From NCBI GenBank assembly GCA_934272845.1, contig CAKQSF010000013.1, forward strand, positions 1 through 58,533: a stretch of DNA of 58,533 nucleotides, read 5' to 3'. Made by a program: the position numbers and the translations under genes. The stretch comes from an uncultured Prevotella sp. (lineage in GTDB: Bacteria; Bacteroidota; Bacteroidia; Bacteroidales; Bacteroidaceae). Below the pieces are notes generated by a model. That model saw only the letters and a list, made by a program, of their open reading frames with translations, made no database searches and had not been told where the DNA came from. The stretch's first letter is position 1. Each line of letters starts with the position of its first letter. Below, piece after piece: positions 1 through 9,900 of the stretch.

Positions 1-83
1 TGACTAACTTTCTACGAATGAGTAAGTCAATCTTTAGGTTTTTATGACTAACTTTCTACGAATGAGTAAGTCAATCTTTAGGC
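1..83. repeat. 44-bp tandem repeat overlapping the amylase 3' end
   Basis: Bases 1-44 and 45 to about 82 are two near-identical copies with a 44-base period. The second copy contains the last codons (Pro-Lys-Asp) and the TGA stop of the minus-strand amylase at 71-73, so the unit spans a gene end. The array touches the window edge, so its true copy number is not visible. Confidence 0.85.
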
Positions 84-1930
84 TTTATCTCGAGTATCAT
101 TACTCTTCTCGGTGCAAGATGAATGGGATTGGCGAGATCTACAGTTCGTTCTGTCAGTATATTCTTTGCTTCCTTTGCTCCGAGTATTACTTCTTCATAA
201 CGGTTTGGGGTAAATGTCGCTCTATGGTTGCAACCGTTTACCACTGTCAGTACTGTCGTTTCGCCATACAGTCTCGCCAAGACGTACACGCCATTATAGG
301 GCAAGAACTGCTTGGTAGTACCATGTTTTATCACCTCGTTGCCCTTTCTCCAGTGCATAAGGCGGCGTAACCAGCGGTACATATCGTTCTCTTCGCGCGT
401 TCTTCCCCTTGCGGTGAAGGCGTCATGAGTATCGTTTGGCATACCTCCAGGGAATGGTAGGCGAACAAAACCATCGTTCTTACGTGTCGTTCCTGACATC
501 AATACTTCGGTACCGTAATACAATTGCGGTATTCTCGGCATGGTCATGAGCAGCGCAAGGGCACGTTTTAGGCTCTCCGTCATCTGCTTTTGCTCCTTAA
601 GTGAATAGTTCTCGAAGTCTTCGAGGAAGCGGTTAACATCGTGATTATCAAGGAACGTCATCACCATCAACGGGTCTTTGTACAGATAATCATAACAAAG
701 TGTATTGTAAACACGGTTCATCCCGCTCCACGGTTCGTCTGTTTCCTCACGTTTTGAGTGGTTAAGAGCCTCAAAAAGGGCAAAGTCCATAGGGCTATCG
801 AGTTCTCCTTCCTGCCATTTTGCGGAGAATGCTGTGTCTGATACCCATGTTTCTCCAACGACCTTAAACCACGAATACTCCCTATGCAGGTCTCGAAGCC
901 ACTGCTGCATGGCGTCTTTGTCGGTGTAAGGGAAGGTGTCCATGCGTATGGCATCAATGCCTGCAGTCTCTATCCACCACATGGTCATCTGCGTAAGATA
1001 ACGCAAAAGGTGTGCGTTTCGCAAGTTTAAGTCGGGCATTGTCTTCACAAACCAGCCCTCAACGGTCTGCCGTTTGTCCACCTCTGCGGCGTAAGGGTCT
1101 ACCGTTGGCGTAAGTCTGTAGTTGGTCTGAAGGTACTTTTCGTTCGTCTCTGGTAAATGTCCGCCCGTCAGATCAGCCCCTTCCACCCACTCACGGTGGT
1201 TAAACCAATCGGGCATCGGTGGGTTGCTAAGCCATGGATGCGCTGCACCACAGTGGTTAAAGACCATATCCATCACAACCTTCATGCCTTTTTCGTGGGC
1301 ACACTTGGTCATGTTCTGATAGTCTTCAAGGGTTCCAAAGCGTGCGTCTATAGCATAGAAGTCGGTTATTGCGTACCCATGATAACTGCTAAGGCGTTGT
1401 GTTTCGGGCATATTATTCTGTAAAACGGGTGTGGGCCACAGTGCCGTTACACCGAGGTCTTGCAGATAATCAAGGTGTTCCGTTATGCCTTCGATGTTAC
1501 CTCCTGCCCTACCCGACGGACTAATGTGCTGCCATTCTCGTTGCTTCACGTCCTTGGGACTATCTGCCAATAGTGCTTTACCACCACGAGCAAACCTGTC
1601 TGGCATCAAGAGATAGACCACATCGCCAGCGGAGAGACTTTCTTTCTGCATCGTTCCGTACTTTTTTTCGCTCAGAACGTATGGTATTTCTATCGTCTCT
1701 TCACCATTTTTGAGGCGCAAGGGCAGCGTACCTACAGCACAATCACTGAGGTTTAGGTATGCGAAAAGGTATCGTCCGTCTGCTGAACGTATAGTTTTCG
1801 TTACCTCCACACGCTTATCTACTGCCAGGAACGAGGCTTCTTGCAGTCCCTCTCCTGTCAGCATTATCTGCAATATGGGGTTTTCCATGCCAGAAAACCA
1901 TGACGGTGGATCTATCTTCTCTATCTTCAT
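71..1930 (-). CDS. GH13 alpha-amylase / neopullulanase-like enzyme
   Basis: This 619-residue enzyme of glycoside hydrolase family 13 should hydrolyse maltodextrins, pullulan or cyclodextrins. Residues 1-100 look like the N-terminal beta domain of cyclomaltodextrinases and SusA, followed by the barrel. The four GH13 regions are visible: DMVFNH (I), GIDAIRMDT with the nucleophile Asp (II), VVGETW with the acid/base Glu (III) and FLDNHD (IV). A small C-terminal beta domain ends in MILEIKPKD. No signal peptide is seen, so it is probably cytoplasmic, unlike periplasmic SusA. Its ATG overlaps the TGA of the upstream glucanotransferase (ATGA), so the two are translationally coupled and probably act together on imported or stored alpha-glucan. 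Exact substrate preference cannot be read from sequence. Confidence 0.93.
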   Translation of the reverse strand: MKIEKIDPPSWFSGMENPILQIMLTGEGLQEASFLAVDKRVEVTKTIRSADGRYLFAYLNLSDCAVGTLPLRLKNGEETIEIPYVLSEKKYGTMQKESLSAGDVVYLLMPDRFARGGKALLADSPKDVKQREWQHISPSGRAGGNIEGITEHLDYLQDLGVTALWPTPVLQNNMPETQRLSSYHGYAITDFYAIDARFGTLEDYQNMTKCAHEKGMKVVMDMVFNHCGAAHPWLSNPPMPDWFNHREWVEGADLTGGHLPETNEKYLQTNYRLTPTVDPYAAEVDKRQTVEGWFVKTMPDLNLRNAHLLRYLTQMTMWWIETAGIDAIRMDTFPYTDKDAMQQWLRDLHREYSWFKVVGETWVSDTAFSAKWQEGELDSPMDFALFEALNHSKREETDEPWSGMNRVYNTLCYDYLYKDPLMVMTFLDNHDVNRFLEDFENYSLKEQKQMTESLKRALALLMTMPRIPQLYYGTEVLMSGTTRKNDGFVRLPFPGGMPNDTHDAFTARGRTREENDMYRWLRRLMHWRKGNEVIKHGTTKQFLPYNGVYVLARLYGETTVLTVVNGCNHRATFTPNRYEEVILGAKEAKNILTERTVDLANPIHLAPRRVMILEIKPKD

Positions 1931-4599
1931 CTGCCGCTTTGTGTTATCATTTCAGCAATATCATCACAGAACCGCTTATCGGCAAGCATCTCGTCTATGT
2001 TGAGATGCATACGGTATCGCCAGTAATGATGTGGATTAGCAGGTATGTTTATGCGCTCCGCATTAGCATCAGGGAGGCGTAGTTTCTCGCTGATAGCAAG
2101 CCAATCCTGCAATGATAACACGCAGAGCATGGAGGCCGACTGTAGGTTTCGCAACATGATGTCACGTGCCAGCCACGCAGGAAGAGGGTGTGGTGCCTCG
2201 TCGCGACGTCCTAGCACAGTAGAATAATACTGCTGTGAGCGTGTAATATCTTCGTCCCACCACATTCGTAGGGTCGGCATATCGTGACTGTCGATAGTGC
2301 AGACGCTGCGATAAGGGTAACATTCTGGTCTGCCGAACTGTCTTCCCATCTCCTTTGGCATTGACTGCACCTCGAGAGAGAGTATTCGCAGTTCGTCAAG
2401 CACTGTGGGAACGCACTCTGGTATCATGCCAAGGTCTTCGGCACACACTAACATTCGGGTGGCTTCAACGAGTTTTGGCAACTTCTTCATGGCCTCCTTG
2501 TACCAGTACTGCGTGTTGCGGCGGTAGAAATAATCATCGTGTATGCGGTTGAAGCAGTTGCGATCGCTCTCTGATAGCAACACCTTATATATATATGTGT
2601 GCTGTGCCGCTATGCGCGGATGATATAGTTCAGGGTTCTTATGGTCACGAAGGAAGAGTACATTGCTTATCAATGTGTATAGACCGTCGCGCATATTAGG
2701 GTCTGAGACTTTCGCCTCTACCTTGCGTTGCGTGTCATATTCTGCCTTCATCAGGTACAGTCCCTCCTTATAAGGCGTTAGGAACGTATTGCGAACATAC
2801 TGTGCCTTCTCCTCACCAAAGATGTCTTCAAGTATTTCTTTCGTTATATACGGACGAGTAAAGCGCCCCTTACGTAAGTGTAGTCCGTATGCTTCTATCT
2901 CCTCTGCTGTCAATCCGAGGGCTGGTTGGAACTGCCCGAGCAAGCCATGAACGGCATCTGACGGTATCTCCCATATGCGGAAGAAGCCTAAGACATGGTC
3001 AATGCGGTAGGCATCGAAGTACTTTTGCATATTCTGAAAGCGTCTTACCCACCACAGACAGTCGTCTTTCAGCATCTCATCCCAGTTATATGTAGGGAAG
3101 CCCCAGTTCTGTCCGTTGATAGAGAAGTCGTCTGGTGGTGCTCCTGCCTGCCCGTTCAGGTTGAAATAACGTGGCTCCTGCCATACATCACAGCCTTTTC
3201 GGTTTACGCCGATAGGTATATCGCCCTTCAATATTACTCTCTTCTCACGTGCATGGTCATGCGCTGTCTTCATCTGCACGGCAAGAACATACTGCACATA
3301 GTAGTAAAACGCAACCTGCTTGTATGCCTTTGTGCGTGGATTAGACAGTGCTTCACGGTCTGACTCCTGCCACTGCGTGTTGCCTTCCCACTGCGTAAAG
3401 TCAGCAGTACCATGGCTGTCACGCAGATAAGAGTACTGCGCGTAAGGCACAAGCCAATGCTGTTCCTCCACGAACCACTCTTTGAAGTCGGCAGAAGCCA
3501 GTACATTCTTGCCTTCTTGTGCGAACAACAGGCGCAGATATTCCCACTTCGCTGCTGTCATTCGCTCATAGTCTATCTGTGGAAGGGCATTAAGTTCCTT
3601 GCGTAAGCATTCCATTGCCTCCGCCTTCTTACTGTCAGCAAGTGGTGGAAGTTGTCGAAAGTCCACATACTGCGGGTGTAAGGCAAAGATACTTATGCAT
3701 GAATAAGGGTATGAATCGGTCCAAGTATGAGTGATAGTGGTATCGTTTATCGGCAATACCTGCAACAGACGCTGTCCCGTATACGCTACCCAGTCTATCA
3801 TACGGCATAGGTCTCCGAAGTCGCCTACGCCGAAACTGCCTTGCGTTCGCAGTGAGAATACAGGCACTAGTGTACCCGCCTTGCGCACATTCCATATCTC
3901 AAAGAATGCCTGCGACAACTCATACTCAATGATTTCGCCACGTCTCATACGCGGCATCGTAACCTTACGGTTCTCTCCCGTCTCCCACATAGGCTCGTTA
4001 TTCGGGTCACCATCCTTCACCGCCACGAACTTATACTCTAACTCTTCGCCAGCGGTATACTCTGCATCAATGTCACATATCCACTCGTTTGGTGCCTGTT
4101 CCTCGCACGGTATGGCTCTGTCGAGGTGCCATTCCCCCATGACGGGGTGAGCCCCTACAGCCACAAGATGCTCATTTCCGCGCAACTGCGGAGCACGAAC
4201 TTTTAGGCGCAGCGCCGCAGGGTTACTTCGGCGATACACCTTTCGTGGTTCTCTGCGATTGATACATTGGGTGTATGCGGAGGTATAAAGGTAGGTATCA
4301 TGGGGTATGTCAATCCAATTATCGTAAGCAGTATATTGCGTCAGTCCTGTTTGTGCTATATCTATGCGGTGCGCTTGGGTACTCCATTCGGTGCGTTGCA
4401 CCTCGTTTAGTCTTAAAACAGAGTAATAATAGTCAAGCATTTCGACGCCATTAACATCGAAACGCAGTTCATATTGCCAGTTTCCCTCGCACTTCTGCGT
4501 CATCTTATAAGCCTCAACACGTCCGTTTGGCATTTTAACATTAACGTAAAGTTCGTCCGCGAAGGAGACAATATAATGTACATTGAATTGGATTAACAT
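1927..4599 (-). CDS. malQ: 4-alpha-glucanotransferase (GH77, DPE2-like) with two CBM20
   Basis: This 890-residue amylomaltase transfers alpha-1,4-glucan segments between maltodextrins or to glucose. Two starch-binding CBM20-like domains occupy roughly residues 1-110 and 130-230, then the GH77 catalytic domain follows. Visible catalytic signatures are YRIDHVLGFF (nucleophile Asp), VCAEDLG (acid/base Glu) and TIDSHDMPT (third acidic residue). The length and double CBM20 match the DPE2-like form common in Bacteroidetes rather than the shorter enterobacterial MalQ. No signal peptide is present, so it is cytoplasmic. It is the first gene of a two-gene operon with the GH13 enzyme, whose start overlaps its stop. 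A TATCTTTG box lies about 71 bases upstream. Confidence 0.93.
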   Translation of the reverse strand: MLIQFNVHYIVSFADELYVNVKMPNGRVEAYKMTQKCEGNWQYELRFDVNGVEMLDYYYSVLRLNEVQRTEWSTQAHRIDIAQTGLTQYTAYDNWIDIPHDTYLYTSAYTQCINRREPRKVYRRSNPAALRLKVRAPQLRGNEHLVAVGAHPVMGEWHLDRAIPCEEQAPNEWICDIDAEYTAGEELEYKFVAVKDGDPNNEPMWETGENRKVTMPRMRRGEIIEYELSQAFFEIWNVRKAGTLVPVFSLRTQGSFGVGDFGDLCRMIDWVAYTGQRLLQVLPINDTTITHTWTDSYPYSCISIFALHPQYVDFRQLPPLADSKKAEAMECLRKELNALPQIDYERMTAAKWEYLRLLFAQEGKNVLASADFKEWFVEEQHWLVPYAQYSYLRDSHGTADFTQWEGNTQWQESDREALSNPRTKAYKQVAFYYYVQYVLAVQMKTAHDHAREKRVILKGDIPIGVNRKGCDVWQEPRYFNLNGQAGAPPDDFSINGQNWGFPTYNWDEMLKDDCLWWVRRFQNMQKYFDAYRIDHVLGFFRIWEIPSDAVHGLLGQFQPALGLTAEEIEAYGLHLRKGRFTRPYITKEILEDIFGEEKAQYVRNTFLTPYKEGLYLMKAEYDTQRKVEAKVSDPNMRDGLYTLISNVLFLRDHKNPELYHPRIAAQHTYIYKVLLSESDRNCFNRIHDDYFYRRNTQYWYKEAMKKLPKLVEATRMLVCAEDLGMIPECVPTVLDELRILSLEVQSMPKEMGRQFGRPECYPYRSVCTIDSHDMPTLRMWWDEDITRSQQYYSTVLGRRDEAPHPLPAWLARDIMLRNLQSASMLCVLSLQDWLAISEKLRLPDANAERINIPANPHHYWRYRMHLNIDEMLADKRFCDDIAEMITQSGR

Positions 4600-4669
4600 G
4601 TAAGTATTGTTGTTTAGTAGATTTGTCGTTTGGTTGTTCGGTTACTTTTCGCTCTCAGTAAACGTTTTA

Positions 4670-4701
4670 CAAAGATACACAATTTTAAGACTAAAAACAA
4701 G
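4670..4701 (-). promoter_or_regulatory. Predicted Bacteroidetes promoter of the malQ-amylase operon
   Basis: On the minus strand a TATCTTTG box (4670-4677) is preceded, after 20 bases, by CTTG (4698-4701), close to the TTTG / TAnnTTTG Bacteroidetes consensus. It lies just after the ferredoxin terminator. Confidence 0.55.
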
Positions 4702-4752
4702 AAAAAAACAAAAAAAAATAGGCGGCAAACCTAATTAAAGGTTCGCCGCCTA
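4701..4752 (-). terminator. Rho-independent terminator after ferredoxin
   Basis: Arms 4719-4732 and 4739-4752 pair over 13 of 14 positions around a six-base loop. On the minus strand the hairpin is followed by a T-rich tract (A-rich at 4701-4718 on the plus strand). Confidence 0.85.
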
Positions 4753-4793
4753 TGTAGTTTACTCTAAATATTGCTATGCTTTATGCCCGAATA

Positions 4794-4961
4794 TTAACCG
4801 AGGTGGATAGCCTCATTAGGACATACATCAGCGCATGTGCCGCACTCTGTGCAAGCATCAGGGTTGATTGAGTAGATCTCGCCCTCAGAGATAGCCTCAG
4901 AAGGACACTCAGAAATACATGTTCCACATGCGATACAGTCGTTATTAATTACGTAAGCCAT
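4794..4961 (-). CDS. 2[4Fe-4S] ferredoxin, 55 residues
   Basis: The short gene encodes a bacterial-type ferredoxin that carries electrons in the cytoplasm. The translation begins MAYVINNDCIACG and ends NEAIHLG. Two classical cluster motifs, each CxxCxxCxxxCP, are present: CIACGTCISECP near residues 9-20 and CTECGTCADVCP near residues 37-48. The length is typical for clostridial-type 2[4Fe-4S] ferredoxins. It stands alone, with its own terminator directly downstream and a TACCTTTG promoter-like box at 5021-5028. The redox partner cannot be inferred from neighbours. Confidence 0.95.
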   Translation of the reverse strand: MAYVINNDCIACGTCISECPSEAISEGEIYSINPDACTECGTCADVCPNEAIHLG

Positions 4962-5020
4962 AGTTGTTTTTGTTTTGTTTATAATGTTTTTGTAAAAGCC
5001 TTTGTTATTGTTTCGTGATG

Positions 5021-5028
5021 CAAAGGTA
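5021..5028 (-). promoter_or_regulatory. Predicted -7 box for ferredoxin
   Basis: The minus strand reads TACCTTTG about 60 bases before the ferredoxin ATG, matching TAnnTTTG. No clear TTTG box is seen at the expected -33 distance. Confidence 0.4.
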
Positions 5029-5173
5029 TGAATTTATTTTGAAAATACCTACAGTTAGGTACTAAAAAATATGTTAAATAATGTTTTATACCTATTTTTA
5101 AAGTATTTCTGTCATGTAAAAGCAATTTATATTCACTTTCTGCGTTTATTTTTACAGTACTATACTCATTATT

Positions 5174-5920
5174 ATGCAAAAACTCTTTATTACACTTATA
5201 GGAATAGTCCTTACTCTCTCTACCGCGACAGCGCAAGAGAAGCGCGTACAAAACCGTCCATATACTGACTTGCGTCCGTTTCATCTCGGCATTGTTGTGG
5301 GCACGCACATGCAGGATATGGAAATGGATAATGTTGGTCCACAGATTATTACCGCTCCCGACGGCACTGTGATTGATGCCAACATAACCACAGACCAGCA
5401 TAACTGGGAGCCAGGATTTAACGTTGGTGTGCTCGGAGAACTGCGCCTAAACGAATACTTTGCGTTTCGCTTTGCACCACAATTGTACTTTGGCACACGC
5501 AATATTGCTTTCCGTAACCTTAACGCTAATACTGCAAACGGTGAGCAATCACAGATCAGTGAGAGTATGAAAACGGTCTACGTGGGTGCTAATCTCGACA
5601 TTATTTACGCATCACAGCGTTTTAATAACCACCGTCCATACCTTATGATGGGTATCGCCCCGATGATGAACTTGTCTGCCTCGTCAAGCGAATACATACA
5701 ACTGAAGAAGTCTGACGTATTCCTTGAGGTCGGTATGGGGTGCGATTTCTACCTTCCTTTCTTCAAACTGCGCCCAGAACTGAAGTTTATGTATGGTCTG
5801 AGCAATAATCTTGACACTTCTCACATTCCGAACATGAACAACAATACCATCCTGCCTTACGCAAAATCCATTAACAATGTGCGTAGCAAGATGATTGTTC
5901 TATCATTCTATTTTGAATAG
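5174..5920 (+). CDS. porT: PorT-like outer-membrane beta-barrel protein
   Basis: This 248-residue protein has a signal peptide (MQKLFITLIGIVLTLSTATAQ) followed by alternating amphipathic strands ending in a terminal aromatic strand (VLSFYFE), typical of a small eight-stranded outer-membrane barrel. The first mature segment, with RPFHLGIVVG and then a loop containing ITAPDG, resembles PorT, an outer-membrane component associated with the type IX secretion system. That reading fits the T9SS-type C-terminal domain in the nearby pectin esterase. The family is diverse, so a generic porin-family barrel is the alternative. The next gene starts 25 bases downstream on the same strand. Confidence 0.7.
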   Translation: MQKLFITLIGIVLTLSTATAQEKRVQNRPYTDLRPFHLGIVVGTHMQDMEMDNVGPQIITAPDGTVIDANITTDQHNWEPGFNVGVLGELRLNEYFAFRFAPQLYFGTRNIAFRNLNANTANGEQSQISESMKTVYVGANLDIIYASQRFNNHRPYLMMGIAPMMNLSASSSEYIQLKKSDVFLEVGMGCDFYLPFFKLRPELKFMYGLSNNLDTSHIPNMNNNTILPYAKSINNVRSKMIVLSFYFE

Positions 5921-5945
5921 GTAATGCTGATATATTGAATAGGTA

Positions 5946-6872
5946 ATGCAAATAAAAATTCTCTCTTCTGACGATTTCAAGAAGATATACCATCCACAGC
6001 ACGTCTTCAACAGTGTGGCATTTGCCGAACTTAACCGTGACAAGGCAGAACGCTTGCACTTCCTTTCCTTCGAAGACAGCAAGCCACGCCTCGGCATTAT
6101 ACTCGGAGAGCGTGACAACACGCTGCGTTCTCCGTTCTCCGCACCATACGGGGGCTTCATAGAACGCAAGCCAGAGGGACTGGAACGCATGGAGGAAGCA
6201 ACTCGATTACTATATGAATACGCCCAAGAACGAGGCAAGGCGATTTCTATCACCCTACAACCTACCGTATATAATGATACAGAACTATCCAAATGGATTA
6301 ATGTCATGGCTCGCCAGTTCAGTATTCGTTGTATAGACCTCAACTACCACTTTGACCTCGCACGCATGACGCATTACGAGGACTTCATAGACCGTAGCGC
6401 ACGCAAGAACCTTCATCACGCCATGAAGGAACCATTTCGCCTCATTCAACTTGACGCTACGGACCGTTCGCAGGTGGCTCGTGCCTATAACGTGATACGT
6501 CGTAACCGTGAGGAACGTGGTTTTCCTTTACGAATGACACTCGAACAGGTGTGGCAAACGGTCAGTCAAGTAGTGAAAGCGGACTTCTTCGTGCTGGAAC
6601 ACAATGGCAACGATGTTGCAGCAGCCCAGGTCTTTCACGTAGCAGAAGGCATAGCGCAGGTAGTTTACTGGGGAGACATACGTGAATACTCCGCCCATCG
6701 CCCTATGAACTATCTTACTCACGCCCTGTTTGAACACTACTACGAGGCTGGTCTGCGCATCCTTGACATCGGACCGTCAACAGAAGACGGCATTCCCAAT
6801 CATGGTTTATGCCAGTTTAAGGAATACATCGGGTGCTCAGTGACGTTAAAATATAGTTTTGAACATAAATAA
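5946..6872 (+). CDS. FemAB/GNAT-like acyltransferase, function unknown
   Basis: This 308-residue soluble protein lacks a signal peptide or membrane segments. Its two-lobed layout (roughly residues 10-150 and 160-300), the RKNLHHAMKE segment, and the C-terminal motif with YWGDIRE and HALFEHYYEAGLRILDIGPS resemble the FemAB-related GNAT superfamily (BioF2-like acetyltransferases). Members of that superfamily move aminoacyl or acetyl groups to cell-wall or envelope precursors or small molecules. It follows the PorT-like gene by 25 bases and probably shares its transcript. The substrate is unknown. A strong convergent terminator lies immediately downstream. Confidence 0.65.
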   Translation: MQIKILSSDDFKKIYHPQHVFNSVAFAELNRDKAERLHFLSFEDSKPRLGIILGERDNTLRSPFSAPYGGFIERKPEGLERMEEATRLLYEYAQERGKAISITLQPTVYNDTELSKWINVMARQFSIRCIDLNYHFDLARMTHYEDFIDRSARKNLHHAMKEPFRLIQLDATDRSQVARAYNVIRRNREERGFPLRMTLEQVWQTVSQVVKADFFVLEHNGNDVAAAQVFHVAEGIAQVVYWGDIREYSAHRPMNYLTHALFEHYYEAGLRILDIGPSTEDGIPNHGLCQFKEYIGCSVTLKYSFEHK

Positions 6873-6906
6873 AGTTTTTATACTCACACCATCATTTACA
6901 TATAAA

Positions 6907-6966
6907 TAAAAAGAAAGCGACAACAAAGTGCGATATAATCACACTCTGTTGTCGCTTTCTTTTTTA
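6907..6966. terminator. Bidirectional terminator
   Basis: A long A/T-flanked stem (AAAAGAAAGCGACAACA pairing with TGTTGTCGCTTTCTTTT) around an AT-rich loop sits between two convergent genes. It has a T run on both strands. Confidence 0.9.
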
Positions 6967-6980
6967 TATGATATTACGCT

Positions 6981-9900
6981 TTACTTTACCATAACAGCCT
7001 TGTTGTTCATGATGAACACACCGTTACTTGGCGTCTTCACCGGTTGTCCGAGGAGGTTGTAAATAGTAGAAGAAGCCGCGTTAACGGTATCGTTAGTTAC
7101 TGTTTCGATGCCAGTAGATACGCTCAGTACGGCTGACATGGCAGAGAGTGCACCGTTTTCGTTTACTGACTGCACCTGTATCTCATCGCCTACCGCAGCA
7201 ACATAACGTGGTTCGGTGGTGAATGCTACTGGTTTACCATTGACGGTTACTACATAACAGATGGCGTAGTCATCTGCCTGCCATGTTACCTCATTGCCTT
7301 CCTGCTTTAATACAGGCACTGCCGTCTTCTCTACTACCTCCATTGGGTTCCATACTCCTGTCTTCGCGCTGCTGCCATCACCTGCCATCACGTTAGCGAC
7401 GGTGTACTGTGCAGCCTCGTCAGCAGTAAGATAGTTTTTCGCTTTACCCGTTATGGTTTCTCCATTTGATGTGTAATAGTAGTCTTCTATAGACTTTTCT
7501 GACAGCGCGTAGCCCTTCTTGTCTACTATGTCATATACAGCCCAGAGTTTTGGCAGACCTCCCATTGTTGGATACCAATAGCCATCGTATGGCTTTACCT
7601 CCATCTTTGTGTGAAGGAATACTGTCATTGGCTGCTCATGCCATGGACGTCCGAGGTATATTTGATAGTCTTCAGGGTTGCTTGTATATGTTGTGGTGAT
7701 TGTAGTGTTATTGAATACATATCCCCAACGTGTGCCCTCTGGGTGGTTAGGCGCCACGATGAAACCTCCGTTCTTACGATTTATGTTAAGGATACAGTTC
7801 TCAAACCATACATCGCCAGAACCATATATAAAGTCTACACCGCCTTCTATTGTTGAGTTATAGAAGAACTGACGGTTGTATGTGCCGTTGCTCTTGTATG
7901 TATCTTGATAAGAACGCGCGTTGATGTCGTCAAACACGGCACGGTCTGAAGTAATGTTCATACACAGAGCCTGCGGACCTTCCATTCCTTTTATGGTCCA
8001 GTTCTCATTGTCGAGGGTCACGCCCTGCATGTAGAAGTCGCTGGCATTATCCTGCACTTCAAGTGTAGCACCTGCATTTACATGATACCATACGCGTGAA
8101 GCATCGGTGCACGAACCATCCATACGGTCTGTTGCTATCGTCACTTTGTCTACTGCCTGACCGATAAGGTGAACATTTGGCTTGTTCACATACACCAATC
8201 TGCAATCGTCATAATCGTTCTTTCCGCCAGGAATCTTCTCTGTTGGAGCATCTGCACCTGTCTGCGATGTAGTGAAACGAGTACCGTAACTATCGTTAAA
8301 CGTAGTGTTAGGGTCGTTATAGTAGCCCTCCTTTATATATATAAGGTATGGCGTTGTAGCATTATTTGGTGCATCGTCTATAGCATCCTGTATGTAACGG
8401 TACTGCTTTGGCATTGTCTCCGTGGCAGCAATGCTCTCGCCTTGTTTTAGGTCGAGGGTCTTGTCTACTACTGCGTCAAAGATACGTGCCTGTGGTTTCT
8501 GCCTGTCCATAACGGTGAACGTCAGTGTCTGTGCAGCAGCAGCGTTGCCTGAGCGATCTGCCACATAACCTGCAGGGAGCACGAAGGCGTATGTCTTGCC
8601 ATATTCAAGCCCTACATAGTTGAAGGTCACGCTGCGTGTGTTCCATGTTGGTTGCAGTGTCTTGCCGTCAAGTGTTGCGTCCGCGAGGGCTGTTCCTGCC
8701 TGTATGCGTTCGTTGTATGATATTGTTATGCTGCCAGAAGCACTTACTCCTGTTGCTCCGTCAGCCGGGAGTGTTGTCGTTACCACTGGTGCTACATCGT
8801 CAGCCACGGTCTCCGCAGTGCCGAGCACATAGACATTACCTATGCCAGACTCCGAATGTGCTGTGTATTTCAGTCCATCGAAGGTGTTATCGAAGGTGTA
8901 TGAAGAGTTTAATATCTCATCACCTGTACCGCAAACTCGTACATATACCAAGTCTTTTCCGTCTGCCTCTGCTGGCAGTGTGAAGGAAATAGGCTTTATT
9001 ACGTTCGCCGTCATATCCCATTCTGCACCGTCTACGTTAGCAAAGGTGGTTCCGTCGAGTGAATACTGTGCCTTATACGTCTTGGTAGCAGCATTTTTCG
9101 CTGCCATATCGCCAACGAACGTAACGTTTGTAAAGCCTTTGGTTGAGAACTGATACTGCCATGCTATGTCGCGTGTGTCATAGCCATTCTGATACAATCC
9201 GTTGATGCCTGCCATCACAACGCCCTCACGGTTGCGCACTACTGGTGTGCCCGTGTTCTGCGTATAAACTAGGCTTCCGTCTGACTGACGTACCACCGCA
9301 GCCTGTGCGTTACGCTCCGCATCCCATGTTATGTCTGCTTGGAACGGGTACTGTGTCGTTGTCTCGTAAGCGTATGCCTGTGTCTTTGAAGCGTCGAACA
9401 CCGCAACAAAGTCTTGCACCTCATAGTTGGCGATGAGATTCAGGTCCGAATTTACGGTAATGGTGCGTGTTGCCGTCGTACCAGCGTTCTCACCACCATC
9501 TGTCCACTGCATGAACTTCAAGATGCGTGACTCGTTTGCCGTTGCCGTTACTTTTGTTCCTGCCTCATATTTGCCATCATTGTCGTTAGGAGTGAGGGTT
9601 ACTGAACCTATGGAGAGTTCTGCATCATTTGTGCATGAGGTGCTCACTGTGTATACAGGTATAGCGTCAAAGACCGCTGTAACGTTCTTGTCGGCATCCA
9701 TTGTCAGTGTGTATGCCTCTGTGGTTGACGCACTCTTGCCGTCAACCTGCCACTCCTTAAACTTATATCCAAAGTTACGCTTGGCTGTAAGTGTTACCTC
9801 TGAGCCTTCCTTATATGCTGACATCTGTGGGTCGAGAGCCACGGTGCCTGCCTCTGCTGGGCTTACGCTTGTGGTAAGTGCATACTTCTTGCTCTGTTGT

